In this document: one piece after another, positions 1-8,331 of the stretch
Position numbering within the stretch: position 1 is the stretch's first letter
How the letters are laid out: each line of letters begins with the position of its first letter
Assembly (NCBI GenBank): GCA_945883615.1
Contig: CAMCYB010000051.1
Coordinates: forward strand, 1 to 12,194
DNA from: Bordetella parapertussis
GTDB taxonomy: Bacteria; Pseudomonadota; Gammaproteobacteria; Burkholderiales; Burkholderiaceae_B
DNA: 12,194 bases
Direction: 5' to 3'
Position numbers and translations under genes: made by a program
The notes under the pieces: model-generated
Databases searched by the model: none
The model's input: only the letters and a program-made list of their open reading frames with translations
What the model was told of the DNA's origin: nothing

Positions 1-1
1 T

Positions 2-149
2 CGTGTTTTACGGGTTGTGAGGTCTCCTGCCATCCGGCAAAGATACCATTAGTGCGTATGATCGCGAATTGAAAAAATACAACACATTGAAAAATATAGA
101 TTATTTTTCTTTGCTCAGTAAATCTTGGGTAGATTGGCAGAAGTCAGGA
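2..149 (+). repeat. Left copy of a 148-bp terminal inverted repeat
   Basis: Bases 2-149 are, as far as I can follow base by base, identical to the reverse complement of 12047-12194. The match breaks exactly after GTCAGGA (left: CTCATA follows; the other copy: GTGATG follows), so the inner boundary is sharp. At this boundary a DMT permease gene is cut. A 22-codon open frame reads in from the left edge (codons from base 4) and ends at TGA 70-72. It could be the tail of an element-encoded protein, but it is too short to identify. I read this as one end of a multicopy insertion sequence or similar element whose body lies outside the window. I do not recognise the element family. An assembly-graph artefact (a contig broken at a repeat) is compatible with the same reading. 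Confidence 0.9.
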
Positions 150-793
150 CTCATAACAGGCCAACGCCAACGATCATATTCAGTAAAGAAAGTTAAGATT
201 AATAGGGCGATAGTTGCTGAGACTAGAGACCAAAAGGTAAGTACTTCGTTACTAATAGTCAACGTTGAATGGCGTGTCATAGCCGTACCTGCGCCCCAAG
301 ATATTGCAGCACCCAGCATGAGCATGACGCCAATGGGCGCAGCCGAAAAAGAGCTAAATTCAGCAACACCCAATAATAAAGTGGCTGCTAAAGCCAACGT
401 CACACCTAAAACACCCTGCCACGTTAACCGAGCACCATAAATTAAAACACTGGTAAGTAATGCCCAAACAGGCATGGTGTAACCGATAATCGCGGCACGC
501 CCAGAATTTAAGAGCAACACGCCATACATTAAACCGATTTGCCAAAGAATCATGTTCAGCGCGCTGAGTTGAAAGACTCGAAACCTTTCAGCTTGCGGCA
601 CACGAAATGAAATGCGCTGCCGAATTAAATATATGCCTAATGCCAAAATACCCAAAACTAGACACCATGTTCTAAATGCAATGGGCGGGTAATCTTTTAA
701 TGCAAATTTAATCACTGAATAGCTCAACCCCCAAGTGAGGGTAACGAGCATAATCAAAATAATGTCGGTGCGATTGATTTTTTCAGTGAGCAA
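101..793 (-). pseudogene. DMT-superfamily (EamA) permease, 3'-truncated by the end repeat
   Basis: This is an inner-membrane metabolite exporter of the EamA/RhaT type, substrate unknown. The translated protein has 230 residues. It starts with a charged stretch and then TWGLSYSVIKFAL, the usual first-helix pattern of EamA proteins. About seven hydrophobic helices follow (near residues 11-31, 39-57, 73-95, 97-117, 122-142, 150-170 and 183-203). Family members usually have ten helices and about 300 residues in two EamA repeats, so the last part of the second repeat is missing. Residues 216-230 are encoded by the 148-bp repeat and contain no family sequence, so the gene was cut at base 149/150. 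The start is TTG at 793 with AAGG six bases upstream. It lies 58 bp downstream of the 3-hydroxybutyrate dehydrogenase gene on the same strand, with a hairpin between them. Loss of three helices probably abolishes transport. Confidence 0.85.
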
Positions 794-803
794 TTTAAAC
801 CTT

Positions 804-826
804 AACCCCGCACGAGTGGCGGGGTT
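804..826 (-). terminator. GC-rich hairpin downstream of the 3-hydroxybutyrate dehydrogenase gene
   Basis: AACCCCGC (804-811) pairs perfectly with GCGGGGTT (819-826) around a 7-base loop. It lies 25 bp past the stop of the minus-strand dehydrogenase gene and 10 bp before the TTG start of the DMT gene. On the minus strand it is not followed by a clear T tract (AAGGTTTAAA follows). It may therefore be a weak terminator or an intercistronic stem that protects mRNA ends rather than a full stop. Confidence 0.5.
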
Positions 827-851
827 GTACGGGCTAGATTTCTAAATCAAA

Positions 852-1634
852 TTACTGCATGTACCAGCCATGGCTCACAATGAACGATTGACCGGTTAGT
901 GCTGCTGTGGGAAAGCATGCTAAGAAAGTTACCATTGACGCCACATCTTCTGTTGTCGTGAAAACACCATCAACAGTATTTTTAAGCATCACATCTTTAA
1001 CTACATCAGCTTCAGAAATACCCAATTCTTTAGCCTGTTCAGGAATTTGTTTTTCCACCAACGGGGTGCGAACAAAGCCTGGGCAAACCACATAGCTACG
1101 CACATTTCGTGACGCACCTTCTTTGGCCAACACTTTTGATAAACCAATCAAACCATGTTTTGCGGTAACGTAGGCTGATTTTAAAGGTGAGGCCTCATGC
1201 GAGTGAACTGAACCCATATAGATGACTGACCCGCCGCGCTTGCTTTCATACATATGCTTGAGGGCAGCTTGAGTGGTTAAAAATGCACCATCAAGGTGAA
1301 TGGCAAGCATTTTTTTCCAGTCAGAATATGCGTAGTTTTCAATAGGGTTGACAATTTGAATGCCTGCATTTGAAACCAATATATCGATGCTACCTAAGGT
1401 ATCGACTGCTTTTTGAACGCCCGCGTTGACTTGTTCTTCGTTGGTGACGTCCATGCTGACACCAATCGCACGCCCACCAGCTTGTTCAATTTCAGCTGCT
1501 GTGGCGTTGGCACCATCAAGATTCATATCGGCAATAACAACTGCTGCACCAGCTTTAGCTAGATCAATTGCACATTGTTTGCCAATGCCACTTGCTGCAC
1601 CCGTGATGAGTGCGACTTTACCTGTTAATGTCAT
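852..1634 (-). CDS. bdhA: D-3-hydroxybutyrate dehydrogenase (short-chain dehydrogenase/reductase)
   Basis: This is a cytosolic NAD-dependent enzyme that interconverts D-3-hydroxybutyrate and acetoacetate, the step that feeds ketone bodies or polyhydroxybutyrate breakdown products into acetyl-CoA. The 260-residue length is typical. A Rossmann TGAASGIG is at residues 11-18, NAG at 89-91, catalytic Ser142 in GSVHS, and the Tyr155/Lys159 pair in [14 protein letters not shown] follows near 185, and the C terminus SHGWYMQ is characteristic of the proteobacterial 3-hydroxybutyrate dehydrogenase subgroup. Where the classical SDR tetrad has Asn (AxN in the helix before the active site), this protein has His113 (LAIHLDGAF). 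From memory this is usual in the subgroup. The start is ATG at 1634 with AAGGA about 7 bases upstream. It lies 71 bp after the ABC exporter on the same strand, and co-transcription is possible. No PHB synthase or depolymerase is present in the window. Confidence 0.9.
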   Translation of the reverse strand: MTLTGKVALITGAASGIGKQCAIDLAKAGAAVVIADMNLDGANATAAEIEQAGGRAIGVSMDVTNEEQVNAGVQKAVDTLGSIDILVSNAGIQIVNPIENYAYSDWKKMLAIHLDGAFLTTQAALKHMYESKRGGSVIYMGSVHSHEASPLKSAYVTAKHGLIGLSKVLAKEGASRNVRSYVVCPGFVRTPLVEKQIPEQAKELGISEADVVKDVMLKNTVDGVFTTTEDVASMVTFLACFPTAALTGQSFIVSHGWYMQ

Positions 1635-1705
1635 AGCGCTTCCTTAAAAAAAGGGGGTTTAAAGCTAGAAAGTTTAATTAATGCCCACTGATCATAGCAA
1701 AAGTA

Positions 1706-3538
1706 TTACATTGGGGTTGAAATATCGTCTTCAGATTGACGTTTCTGCATACCCCACATTTGTTCATATGCGCCATGGCTGCGCATTAACTGTTGGTGTG
1801 TACCACGTTCAATAATACGACCGTTTTCCATGACTAAAATTTGATCTGCATGCACAATAGTTGACAAACGGTGAGCAATAATGAGGGTGGTGCGGTTACG
1901 CGCTAACCCCCAAAGCTCTTGCTGCAATGCCCGCTCAGTTTTCGTGTCAAGCGCTGAAGTGGCTTCATCAAAAATCAGCATAGCGGGGTTTTTCAGTAAA
2001 GTTCGCGCAATGGCCACGCGTTGCTTTTCACCACCAGACAGTTTTAGACCGCGTTCACCGACAGGCGTCTCGTAACCCTGGGGCAATTGTTTTATAAACT
2101 CGTCAAGCTGAGCTGCCTTTGCAACGCGTTGCACGTCATCAAATGAGGCAGTTGGGTCGCCGTAGGCAATGTTGTAGGCCAAAGTGTCATTAAATAAGAC
2201 GGTGTCTTGGGGCACAATGCCTAAATTTTTACGCAGGCTTGCCTGCTGTACTTCGGTGACGTCTTGCTGATCTAGGGTGATGTGACCCCGTTGCGTATCA
2301 TAAAAGCGAAAAAGTAATCGCGCTAAGGTGCTTTTGCCTGAACCACTGCGACCCACCACGGCCGAAATAGTGCCTGCGGGAATGGTGAAATCAACATCAA
2401 ATAAAATTGTTCGGTCTGTTTCATAACCAAAAGTCACGTGCTCAAAGCGCACCTCGGGGCCTGTTTCAGGGTTTCGTATGATTAATGGTTTGGCCGTCGC
2501 TAAGTCTGTGACCTCACGATCTGTTTTGAGCAACGTAAACATTCGGTCAATATCAGTGGTTGATTGTTTAAATTCTCTGTAGATAACACCTAAAAAGTTT
2601 AAAGGTATATATAACTGAATCATTAAGGTGTTGACTAAGACTAAGTCACCTAATGTCATGGTGCCATCAGTGACACCAATAGTGGCTCGCCAAATTATTA
2701 AAACCAGACCGATACCAATGATGATTTGTTGCCCAAAATTTAAAACAGCAAGCGACTTTTGAGAGATAACAGCTGCTTTTTGATAATGTTCAAGATTGCT
2801 GTCGTAACGTTTGGCTTCAAATGCCTCATTACTAAAGTACTTAACAGTTTCAAAGTTTAATAATGAATCAACGGCTTTTTGGTTTGCTTTGGTATCAAGT
2901 TCATTCATTGTGCGACGCAAATGGGTGCGCCACTCAGTCACCACAATCGTAAAACCAATATATAAAACCAGTGCGACCAGGGTGATGGCAGAAAACCAAA
3001 TGTCATAGAAAATTGCAAAGTAACCCAGTACTAGCGCGAACTCAACCAAAGTAGGAAAGATGCTGTAAAGAGAAAACGATACAAGCGATTGAATGGCCCG
3101 TGTGCCCCGTTCAATATCGCGGCTAACGCCACCCGTCTGGCGCGCTAAATGAAACCTTAGAGACAGCTGATGTAAATGTTGAAAAACATTTAAAGCAATC
3201 TCGCGCACGGCATGTTGTGTCACCCGGGCAAAAAGGGCTTCTTTTAATTCATTAAAAAGAGATGTCGCGAGACGTAGGGCGCCATAACCCAAAATAATAC
3301 CGACTGGTACCACCAACAGCATTTTTGGGCTGTTAGTCGAGACATCTAATGCATCAATTAAATGTTTCAGCGTAATGGGTATGCCCAAGCCCGCAAATTT
3401 GGCCATGACCATGCACAACATCGCCAAGGCAACGCGACCCTTGAAGGTCATGAGGTAGGGAAGAAGTTGCTTTAGGGTTTGCCAGTCGCTTTGTGAGGGT
3501 TGATGGCGGGTTTTAGTGTTGGGCCCAAAACTTCTCAA
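1706..3538 (-). CDS. Atm1/HMT1-type ABC exporter, fused permease-ATPase half transporter
   Basis: This is an inner-membrane ABC exporter expected to work as a homodimer. Atm1-type members move glutathione-linked sulfur or metal compounds, but the substrate here is inferred only from family. The protein has 610 residues. The N-terminal half (about 30-320) holds the six-helix exporter domain, with ERGTRAI near 143-149 and NFETVKYF at 228-235. The second motif is a hallmark of the Atm1 branch and lies near its glutathione site. The C-terminal ATPase has A-loop Tyr372, Walker A GRSGSGKST at 396-404, Q-loop Gln444, signature LSGGE at 500-504, Walker B LIFDE at 521-525, SALD at 528-531 and H-loop His556. 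All catalytic elements are intact. The start is TTG at 3538 with GAGAAG upstream; the first downstream Met is residue 30, which would remove conserved sequence just before the first helix. It is the first gene of a minus-strand run and is divergent from the gene at 3612. Confidence 0.9.
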   Translation of the reverse strand: MRSFGPNTKTRHQPSQSDWQTLKQLLPYLMTFKGRVALAMLCMVMAKFAGLGIPITLKHLIDALDVSTNSPKMLLVVPVGIILGYGALRLATSLFNELKEALFARVTQHAVREIALNVFQHLHQLSLRFHLARQTGGVSRDIERGTRAIQSLVSFSLYSIFPTLVEFALVLGYFAIFYDIWFSAITLVALVLYIGFTIVVTEWRTHLRRTMNELDTKANQKAVDSLLNFETVKYFSNEAFEAKRYDSNLEHYQKAAVISQKSLAVLNFGQQIIIGIGLVLIIWRATIGVTDGTMTLGDLVLVNTLMIQLYIPLNFLGVIYREFKQSTTDIDRMFTLLKTDREVTDLATAKPLIIRNPETGPEVRFEHVTFGYETDRTILFDVDFTIPAGTISAVVGRSGSGKSTLARLLFRFYDTQRGHITLDQQDVTEVQQASLRKNLGIVPQDTVLFNDTLAYNIAYGDPTASFDDVQRVAKAAQLDEFIKQLPQGYETPVGERGLKLSGGEKQRVAIARTLLKNPAMLIFDEATSALDTKTERALQQELWGLARNRTTLIIAHRLSTIVHADQILVMENGRIIERGTHQQLMRSHGAYEQMWGMQKRQSEDDISTPM

Positions 3539-3611
3539 GGTCTTCTCGATCTAGCAAAAAAGTGGTGAATGCCGGTTCAGGCGCATATATAAATCAGTTA
3601 AACTCAGCGCT
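3539..3611. promoter_or_regulatory. Divergent promoter region between the ABC exporter and the membrane-protein gene
   Basis: These 73 bp separate two genes that read away from each other, so both promoters must lie here or extend into the coding ends. For the plus strand, TATAAA at 3588-3593 could be a -10 box, with only a poor -35 (GTGAAT, 3565-3570) at 17-bp spacing. For the minus strand I see no convincing pair. The region is AT-rich around 3584-3596. The call rests mainly on gene orientation. Confidence 0.3.
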
Positions 3612-5033
3612 ATGAATGCTAAGCAAGTATTTATCAACATTAAAACCCAGATATTGATGACTTTTGAACAAAGGCATCGTTTATTTGGCACCCTTTCTTC
3701 ACCCATATTATTGCCGCAAGCAAGCTTTAATGCTTTGTATTGGGGGGGAATTGTGCTGGGTTTGGCACTGGCGTGGTTATTTGCAGCACAGCAAATAGTC
3801 GATGGTGACCAACAGCAAATGCTCTTAAATGGCTACATGGGAGCTTACTTAGGCCAATGGTCAAGCTTTGGGAATGCTGCAAGTGTCGTGGGCAATGTAC
3901 CCGGTAACCTTTTAGGGCTTGTTGTGGGTGGCCCGCTTTTAATTTGGGATTCTCCCTATTCTCCGATGTTATTCTTAGTCTTTACACGTTTAATGGGTTT
4001 TTTCTTGTTTGATTCTTTAATCAAACAAGTGTTTGATAAAAATGACGGCTCGGCTCAAATCACCCGCTTAAGTTTTTTACTGTTGTGCTGGTTGAACCCC
4101 TGGTTTTTATACGAAACCCTGCTTTACAACCCATCTTATTTGTTTTTTTGTGCAGCTTTGCATTGCTGGTCTGCTTGGCACCTACATGTAAAACGTTCAT
4201 TTGCCATGACCATGTTGCATGTTTTAGCGATTGGTTTGGCGATGCAGTTGCATTATTCGTGGCCACTTTTAGCCATTATTTCCCTCATACTTTGGTGGCA
4301 GCGTCAAATAAAAATCAACTATTGGGCTGTTGGCGTGGCCTTGGGGTTGATTGGGTTGTCACTGTTGCCTAACTGGTTAATCTTGTCTCAAAACGCAAAC
4401 TTGGCTCATAACCCTGACCCTGAAGCCCAAAAACGTTATATCGGTTATGGCGCCGTACACGTTTTTCCCGTTATTAAATCGTATTTTTATTGGCTTAGAT
4501 ACGGCTCTTGGTGGTACCCAAGTAAGCTAGTCAACGATACAGCGTTTATTTGGTTATCTAGCGAGGTTTGGCTTCAGCTAACAGCCATGTGGCTTTGGCG
4601 AACTTTAATATACATGGCTGGCATTGCAAGTTTGGTATTTGCCATCTGGGCGAATATGTTGTTAGGTGCTTCACTTCGCGGTCAGTGGTTGCGACGCGAT
4701 TTAAACAAACCCATTACCCCGGCCCATTGGCTCGGTTTGTATGCCCTAGCGGCGGTTATCGCGACACTCATTACCGCGGGCTTAGCCCCCATCACTTTCA
4801 ATTATTGGCACTTGATTTTGGTATTTCCGTTTGCACTGTTTTCAGTTCTATTATTATTGCGTTTAATATTTAAAGTACACCCCCACATTTTAAAAGTTAC
4901 AGCCATAAGCATTTTGGTATTTTTTGTATGTGTAAACTTGATTGTGGCAAACGACAGTAGAAAGTTTTCTTATGATGCGAACTACCAACAGCAGGTGATC
5001 GACTATGTCAAAAAGACTGTTGTGCCAAGGTAA
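3612..5033 (+). CDS. Polytopic inner-membrane protein of unrecognised family, possibly GT-C glycosyltransferase-like
   Basis: I do not recognise this 473-residue protein with certainty. It has about ten hydrophobic helices, near residues 40-60, 98-112, 118-135, 153-185, 197-228, 237-255, 332-352, 373-392, 399-418 and 428-447. After the first helix comes an acidic loop, QIVDGDQQQM (Asp64 and Asp66), followed by a Tyr/Gly-rich segment. An acidic pair after helix 1 and many aromatic loop residues (NPWFLYETLLYNPSY at 152-166, YFYWLRYGSWWYP at 301-313) recall GT-C enzymes of the ArnT/PMT type, which use polyprenyl-phosphate sugars. That link is inference from topology, not a motif match. The start is ATG at 3612 without a strong Shine-Dalgarno. 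No cell-envelope or sugar-lipid genes lie next to it. It is followed by 176 bp without a clear terminator before the TAXI gene. Confidence 0.75.
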   Translation: MNAKQVFINIKTQILMTFEQRHRLFGTLSSPILLPQASFNALYWGGIVLGLALAWLFAAQQIVDGDQQQMLLNGYMGAYLGQWSSFGNAASVVGNVPGNLLGLVVGGPLLIWDSPYSPMLFLVFTRLMGFFLFDSLIKQVFDKNDGSAQITRLSFLLLCWLNPWFLYETLLYNPSYLFFCAALHCWSAWHLHVKRSFAMTMLHVLAIGLAMQLHYSWPLLAIISLILWWQRQIKINYWAVGVALGLIGLSLLPNWLILSQNANLAHNPDPEAQKRYIGYGAVHVFPVIKSYFYWLRYGSWWYPSKLVNDTAFIWLSSEVWLQLTAMWLWRTLIYMAGIASLVFAIWANMLLGASLRGQWLRRDLNKPITPAHWLGLYALAAVIATLITAGLAPITFNYWHLILVFPFALFSVLLLLRLIFKVHPHILKVTAISILVFFVCVNLIVANDSRKFSYDANYQQQVIDYVKKTVVPR

Positions 5034-5133
5034 ATGAAATTTAATGTATTTGTGCGGCTTACCTTAAGTGTGTACCCCCTAAACTCAATAAAAATGACTG
5101 ATTTTTCTATGGGTTTACCCTGCTAAATTCGAT

Positions 5134-5201
5134 GATTAAAAAGGTGTTCGTCCTGCTAATATAGTTGTGACCCATACCTATCTCATTTGGTATTTAAAGG
5201 A
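5134..5201 (+). promoter_or_regulatory. Possible promoter and ribosome-binding site of the TAXI gene
   Basis: TAATAT at 5157-5162 is a fair -10 box. With 17-bp spacing the -35 would be GATTAA (5134-5139), which is weak. AAAGGA at 5196-5201 is a good Shine-Dalgarno, eight bases before the ATG at 5210. The leader would be about 40 bases. The ribosome-binding site is well supported and the promoter is not. Confidence 0.4.
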
Positions 5202-5209
5202 TAAAAAAA

Positions 5210-6154
5210 ATGAAATCATTACGATATGTTGCATTGGCGTTATGTTTGTCAGCTGCAAGCGCGGGCGCGCATGCCCAACAGTTTATTAATATTTTGACGG
5301 GTGGCACCAGCGGTGTCTATTACCCAATGGGTGTTGCCCTGTCACAAATTTATGAAAAATCTATTCCAAACGCCAAGATTGCCGTGCAATCAACCAAGGC
5401 CAGTGCAGAAAATGTCAACTTGGTTCAAGCCGGTCGGGGCGAGTTAGCTTTTGCTTTGGCTGATACGGTTTCAGCTGCATGGCAGGGCGATGAGGAAGCG
5501 GGTTTTAAAACAAAACTTGATAAACTGCGCGGCATTGCTGGCATTTATAGTAACTACATTCAGATCGTTGCCTCAGCTGATTCAGGTATTAAAACGTTGG
5601 CTGATTTAAAAGGTAAGCGTGTCTCTGTTGGCGCCGCCCGTTCAGGTACCGAACTGAATGCTCGTGCTGTTTTAAAAGCTGCGGGTATATCTTATGCTGA
5701 TTTAGCAAAAGTTGAGTATATGGGCTTCGGTGAATCAGTTGAGTTGATGAAAAATCGCCAGCTTGATGCCACCTTGCAGTCAGCCGGTTTAGGTGTGTCT
5801 TCAATTCGTGACTTAGCCAACTCAGTGCCTATCGTAATTATTGCCGTGCCTGAAAGTGTTGTTGCTAAAATCAACGACCCTGCCTATATCGCAGGTATGA
5901 TTCCAGCGGGTACCTATGAAGGTCAAACACAAGCCGTGCCTACAGTGACTATACCTAATGTGTTGGTCACTAACGCAAGCGTGACTGATGCGGTGGCTTA
6001 CGAAATGACAAAATCGCTGTTTGCAAATTTGCCACAATTGGTTGCTGCACATTCAGCGGCTAAAGGTATCGAGCCCGCAAACGGCCCTAAAACGCCCGTG
6101 CCATTGCACCCGGGTGCGATCAAATATTACAAAGAAGTGGGTTTGATCAAGTAA
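5210..6154 (+). CDS. TAXI-family TRAP transporter solute-binding protein
   Basis: This periplasmic receptor captures a substrate and delivers it to the membrane permease encoded next to it. The protein has 314 residues, the normal length for the family. A signal peptide covers residues 1-22 (two basic residues, a hydrophobic core, then AHA before Gln23). The mature part opens with the family's TGGTSGVYYPMG at 30-41, followed by STKASAENV at 61-69, LADLKGKRVSVGAARSGTE at 130-148 and the C-terminal HPGAIKYYKEVG at 300-311. TAXI proteins are a separate class from DctP; the few characterised members bind amino or organic acids, and the ligand here cannot be read from sequence. The start is ATG at 5210 with AAAGGA eight bases upstream. 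It is the first gene of a three-gene cassette, but a strong terminator follows 22 bp after the stop codon. Confidence 0.95.
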   Translation: MKSLRYVALALCLSAASAGAHAQQFINILTGGTSGVYYPMGVALSQIYEKSIPNAKIAVQSTKASAENVNLVQAGRGELAFALADTVSAAWQGDEEAGFKTKLDKLRGIAGIYSNYIQIVASADSGIKTLADLKGKRVSVGAARSGTELNARAVLKAAGISYADLAKVEYMGFGESVELMKNRQLDATLQSAGLGVSSIRDLANSVPIVIIAVPESVVAKINDPAYIAGMIPAGTYEGQTQAVPTVTIPNVLVTNASVTDAVAYEMTKSLFANLPQLVAAHSAAKGIEPANGPKTPVPLHPGAIKYYKEVGLIK

Positions 6155-6176
6155 TTGGCTTTTTTATTTTTGTAGT

Positions 6177-6213
6177 AAAAAAACCAGCCTGCATCATGCA
6201 TGCTGGTTTTTTT
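6177..6213 (+). terminator. Strong intrinsic terminator between binding protein and permease
   Basis: Seven A's lead into CCAGC (6184-6188), which pairs with GCTGG (6202-6206). TGC and GCA pair further inside around ATCAT, with one C/T mismatch between the two stem parts. Seven T's follow (6207-6213). The A and T tracts extend the stem. This is a textbook Rho-independent terminator inside the cassette. It should let only part of the transcripts reach the permease gene, giving more binding protein than permease. Confidence 0.9.
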
Positions 6214-6253
6214 GCTTGATTCGTTTTCATCTTTACCCCTTTTGACAAAAAAT

Positions 6254-8320
6254 ATGTCACAAACAACCCCCGTACCTAACCAAAACCCTGAGTTCAAAAA
6301 ACTGACTGGTTTTGTTTTTTTAATTGGTTTTGTTTTTTCAGCCTATCAAATTGCGATGGCTGCCTATCACCCTTTATCGTCACAAATCGTTCGAGTCTTG
6401 CACGTTGGTTTTTTGTTGTTGATGATTTTTGTGTTGTATGCCCCGAAGACTTCGCAGGGTTCGGTTTTAAAGCACCCCCTAGGTCTAGTCAGTTATGTTG
6501 CCGCATTTCTAGGTTTTACACTGTCGCTTTATCACTGGTATTTTGAGCCTGACTTGGTTGCGCGTGCAGGTGAGCCCACGATGGTCGATACTTGGGTGGG
6601 CGCCATTATTATTTTGTTGGTGTTTGAGGCTGCTCGTCGTGTGATGGGCATTGCGTTGCCATTAATCTGTGCATCTTTTTTCCTCTATGCCTTATTCGGT
6701 CAACAGCTGCCGGGCATACTCATGCATCGCGGTTACCCGCTTGAACAACTCATCGATCACTTGGGGTTTGGTACGGAAGGCATTTACGGTATACCGACCT
6801 TTGTGAGTTCGTCTTATATCTTTTTATTCATTCTGTTTGGCTCGTTTTTAGAACAAGCGGGCATGATTAAACTGTTTACCGACTTTGCCATGGGTACGGT
6901 GGGCCACACCCGTGGTGGCCCTGCAAAAGTGTCCGTGGTGGCATCGGGCTTGATGGGTACGATAAACGGCTCGGGTGTTGCGAATGTGGTAACAACGGGT
7001 CAGTTCACCATACCGATGATGAAACGTTTTGGTTACAAACCAGCATTTGCGGGCGGTGTGGAAGCCACATCAAGCATGGGTGGGCAAATTATGCCGCCTG
7101 TTATGGGTGCAGTTGCTTTTATTATGGCTGAAACGATTGGTGTCCAATATGTTGAAATTGTTCAGGCCGCAATTTTGCCTGCGATTTTGTACTTTGTAAC
7201 CGCATTCTGGATGGTGCATCTTGAAGCAGGTCGCTTAAACCTTACCGGGCTTCCCAAATCAGAATGCCCAAACCCCTGGACAGCGGTTAAAGAGCGTTGG
7301 TATTTACTCTTTCCGCTCGCGATATTAGTGTTTTTGCTTTTTTCTGGGTACACACCGTTATTTTCTGGCATGGTGGGTTTGGCGCTCACAGCAATTTTAA
7401 TTTTGGGTGCAGCCATCGCATTAAAACTCAAAGCCACGGCGATGCGTTACGTCTTCTGGATCGCATTGGGTATTTTTAGCGCCAGTTTTTTTAAATGGGG
7501 TATTACCTCAGTTCTACTGATTATTGCAGCCATGTTGGTGTTGTTGTTTTTTATCAAAGGGGGTCGCAACACCATTAAATTACTCACAAAGGCGATGGTA
7601 GAGGGTGCGCACCATGCGCTTCCAGTTGGTATTGCGTGCGCGTTAGTTGGCGTCATTATTGGGGTGTTAACCCTGACCGGGGCTGCCACGACTTTTGCGG
7701 GCGCCATTATTAGCGTCGGTGAAAATAGTTTGATTGCCTCGCTGTTGTTAACGATGTTGGTTTGCTTGATTTTAGGCATGGGTATTCCAACGATTCCTAA
7801 CTACATCATTACATCTTCCTTAGCGGCACCCGCTTTATTAGAGTTGGGCGTCCCATTAATTGTTTCGCATATGTTTGTTTTTTATTTTGGAATTTTGGCT
7901 GATTTAACACCACCGGTGGCACTTGCCGCATTTGCTGCAGCACCGATCGCAGGCGTGTCGGGTCTTAAAATTAGCTTGCAAGCCGTGCGAATTGCCTTTG
8001 CGGGTTTTGTGATACCGTTTATGGCCGTTTACTCACCTGCACTGATGTTGCAAAACGATCCCACAATATTAGCTGTTATTTATATCGTATTAAAAGCCTT
8101 AATTGCCATTGGTTTGTGGGGTATTGCTTCGGTCGGTTTTTTGTGGAATCCGGTCAACGTTTGGGTGAGAATTTGGGCCTTTCTGTCTGCGGGTATGTTG
8201 ATTGCAGCATTGCCGCTCACCGATGAAATTGGTTTGAGTTCATCAGCATTAGTGTTTGCTTGGTTGTATTGGCAGAATCGTAAAATTAAATCGCAAGCAA
8301 TCGTTCAAAGCCAAACTTAA
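6254..8320 (+). CDS. TRAP transporter fused permease (DctQ-DctM type)
   Basis: This inner-membrane permease partners the TAXI binding protein and uses an ion gradient for uptake, as known for the family. From ATG 6254 it has 688 residues. The N-terminal four-helix DctQ-like part spans roughly 15-150. The DctM-like part follows, with GSGVANVVTTG at 239-249, GGVEATSSMGGQIMPPVMGA at 267-286, LGMGIPTIPNYI at 507-518 and FYFGILADLTPPVALAAFAA at 543-562. More C-terminal helices run to about 670. The frame is open up to an ATG at 6200, but that codon lies inside the terminator hairpin and would add an unrelated 18-residue tail, so I chose 6254. There is no good Shine-Dalgarno; the upstream bases are A-rich (GACAAAAAAT). 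Weak initiation plus the terminator should keep its level low. The DUF1850 gene starts 11 bp after its stop. Confidence 0.93.
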   Translation: MSQTTPVPNQNPEFKKLTGFVFLIGFVFSAYQIAMAAYHPLSSQIVRVLHVGFLLLMIFVLYAPKTSQGSVLKHPLGLVSYVAAFLGFTLSLYHWYFEPDLVARAGEPTMVDTWVGAIIILLVFEAARRVMGIALPLICASFFLYALFGQQLPGILMHRGYPLEQLIDHLGFGTEGIYGIPTFVSSSYIFLFILFGSFLEQAGMIKLFTDFAMGTVGHTRGGPAKVSVVASGLMGTINGSGVANVVTTGQFTIPMMKRFGYKPAFAGGVEATSSMGGQIMPPVMGAVAFIMAETIGVQYVEIVQAAILPAILYFVTAFWMVHLEAGRLNLTGLPKSECPNPWTAVKERWYLLFPLAILVFLLFSGYTPLFSGMVGLALTAILILGAAIALKLKATAMRYVFWIALGIFSASFFKWGITSVLLIIAAMLVLLFFIKGGRNTIKLLTKAMVEGAHHALPVGIACALVGVIIGVLTLTGAATTFAGAIISVGENSLIASLLLTMLVCLILGMGIPTIPNYIITSSLAAPALLELGVPLIVSHMFVFYFGILADLTPPVALAAFAAAPIAGVSGLKISLQAVRIAFAGFVIPFMAVYSPALMLQNDPTILAVIYIVLKALIAIGLWGIASVGFLWNPVNVWVRIWAFLSAGMLIAALPLTDEIGLSSSALVFAWLYWQNRKIKSQAIVQSQT

Positions 8321-8331
8321 TTAACATATCT

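Noticed and set aside
69..440. Plus-strand reading frame of 123 codons at the left end
   Set aside because: It starts inside the end repeat and runs antisense to the DMT permease, whose helices are clear. Its sequence has no family features.
1706..3538. Toxin or peptide exporter role for the ABC protein
   Set aside because: There is no peptidase domain or peptide gene nearby, and the NFETVKYF and RGTRAI motifs point to the Atm1 branch.
6200..6253. Upstream start for the TRAP permease at ATG 6200
   Set aside because: The codon is inside the intrinsic terminator hairpin and has no ribosome-binding site. The added residues do not look like a signal sequence or part of the family.
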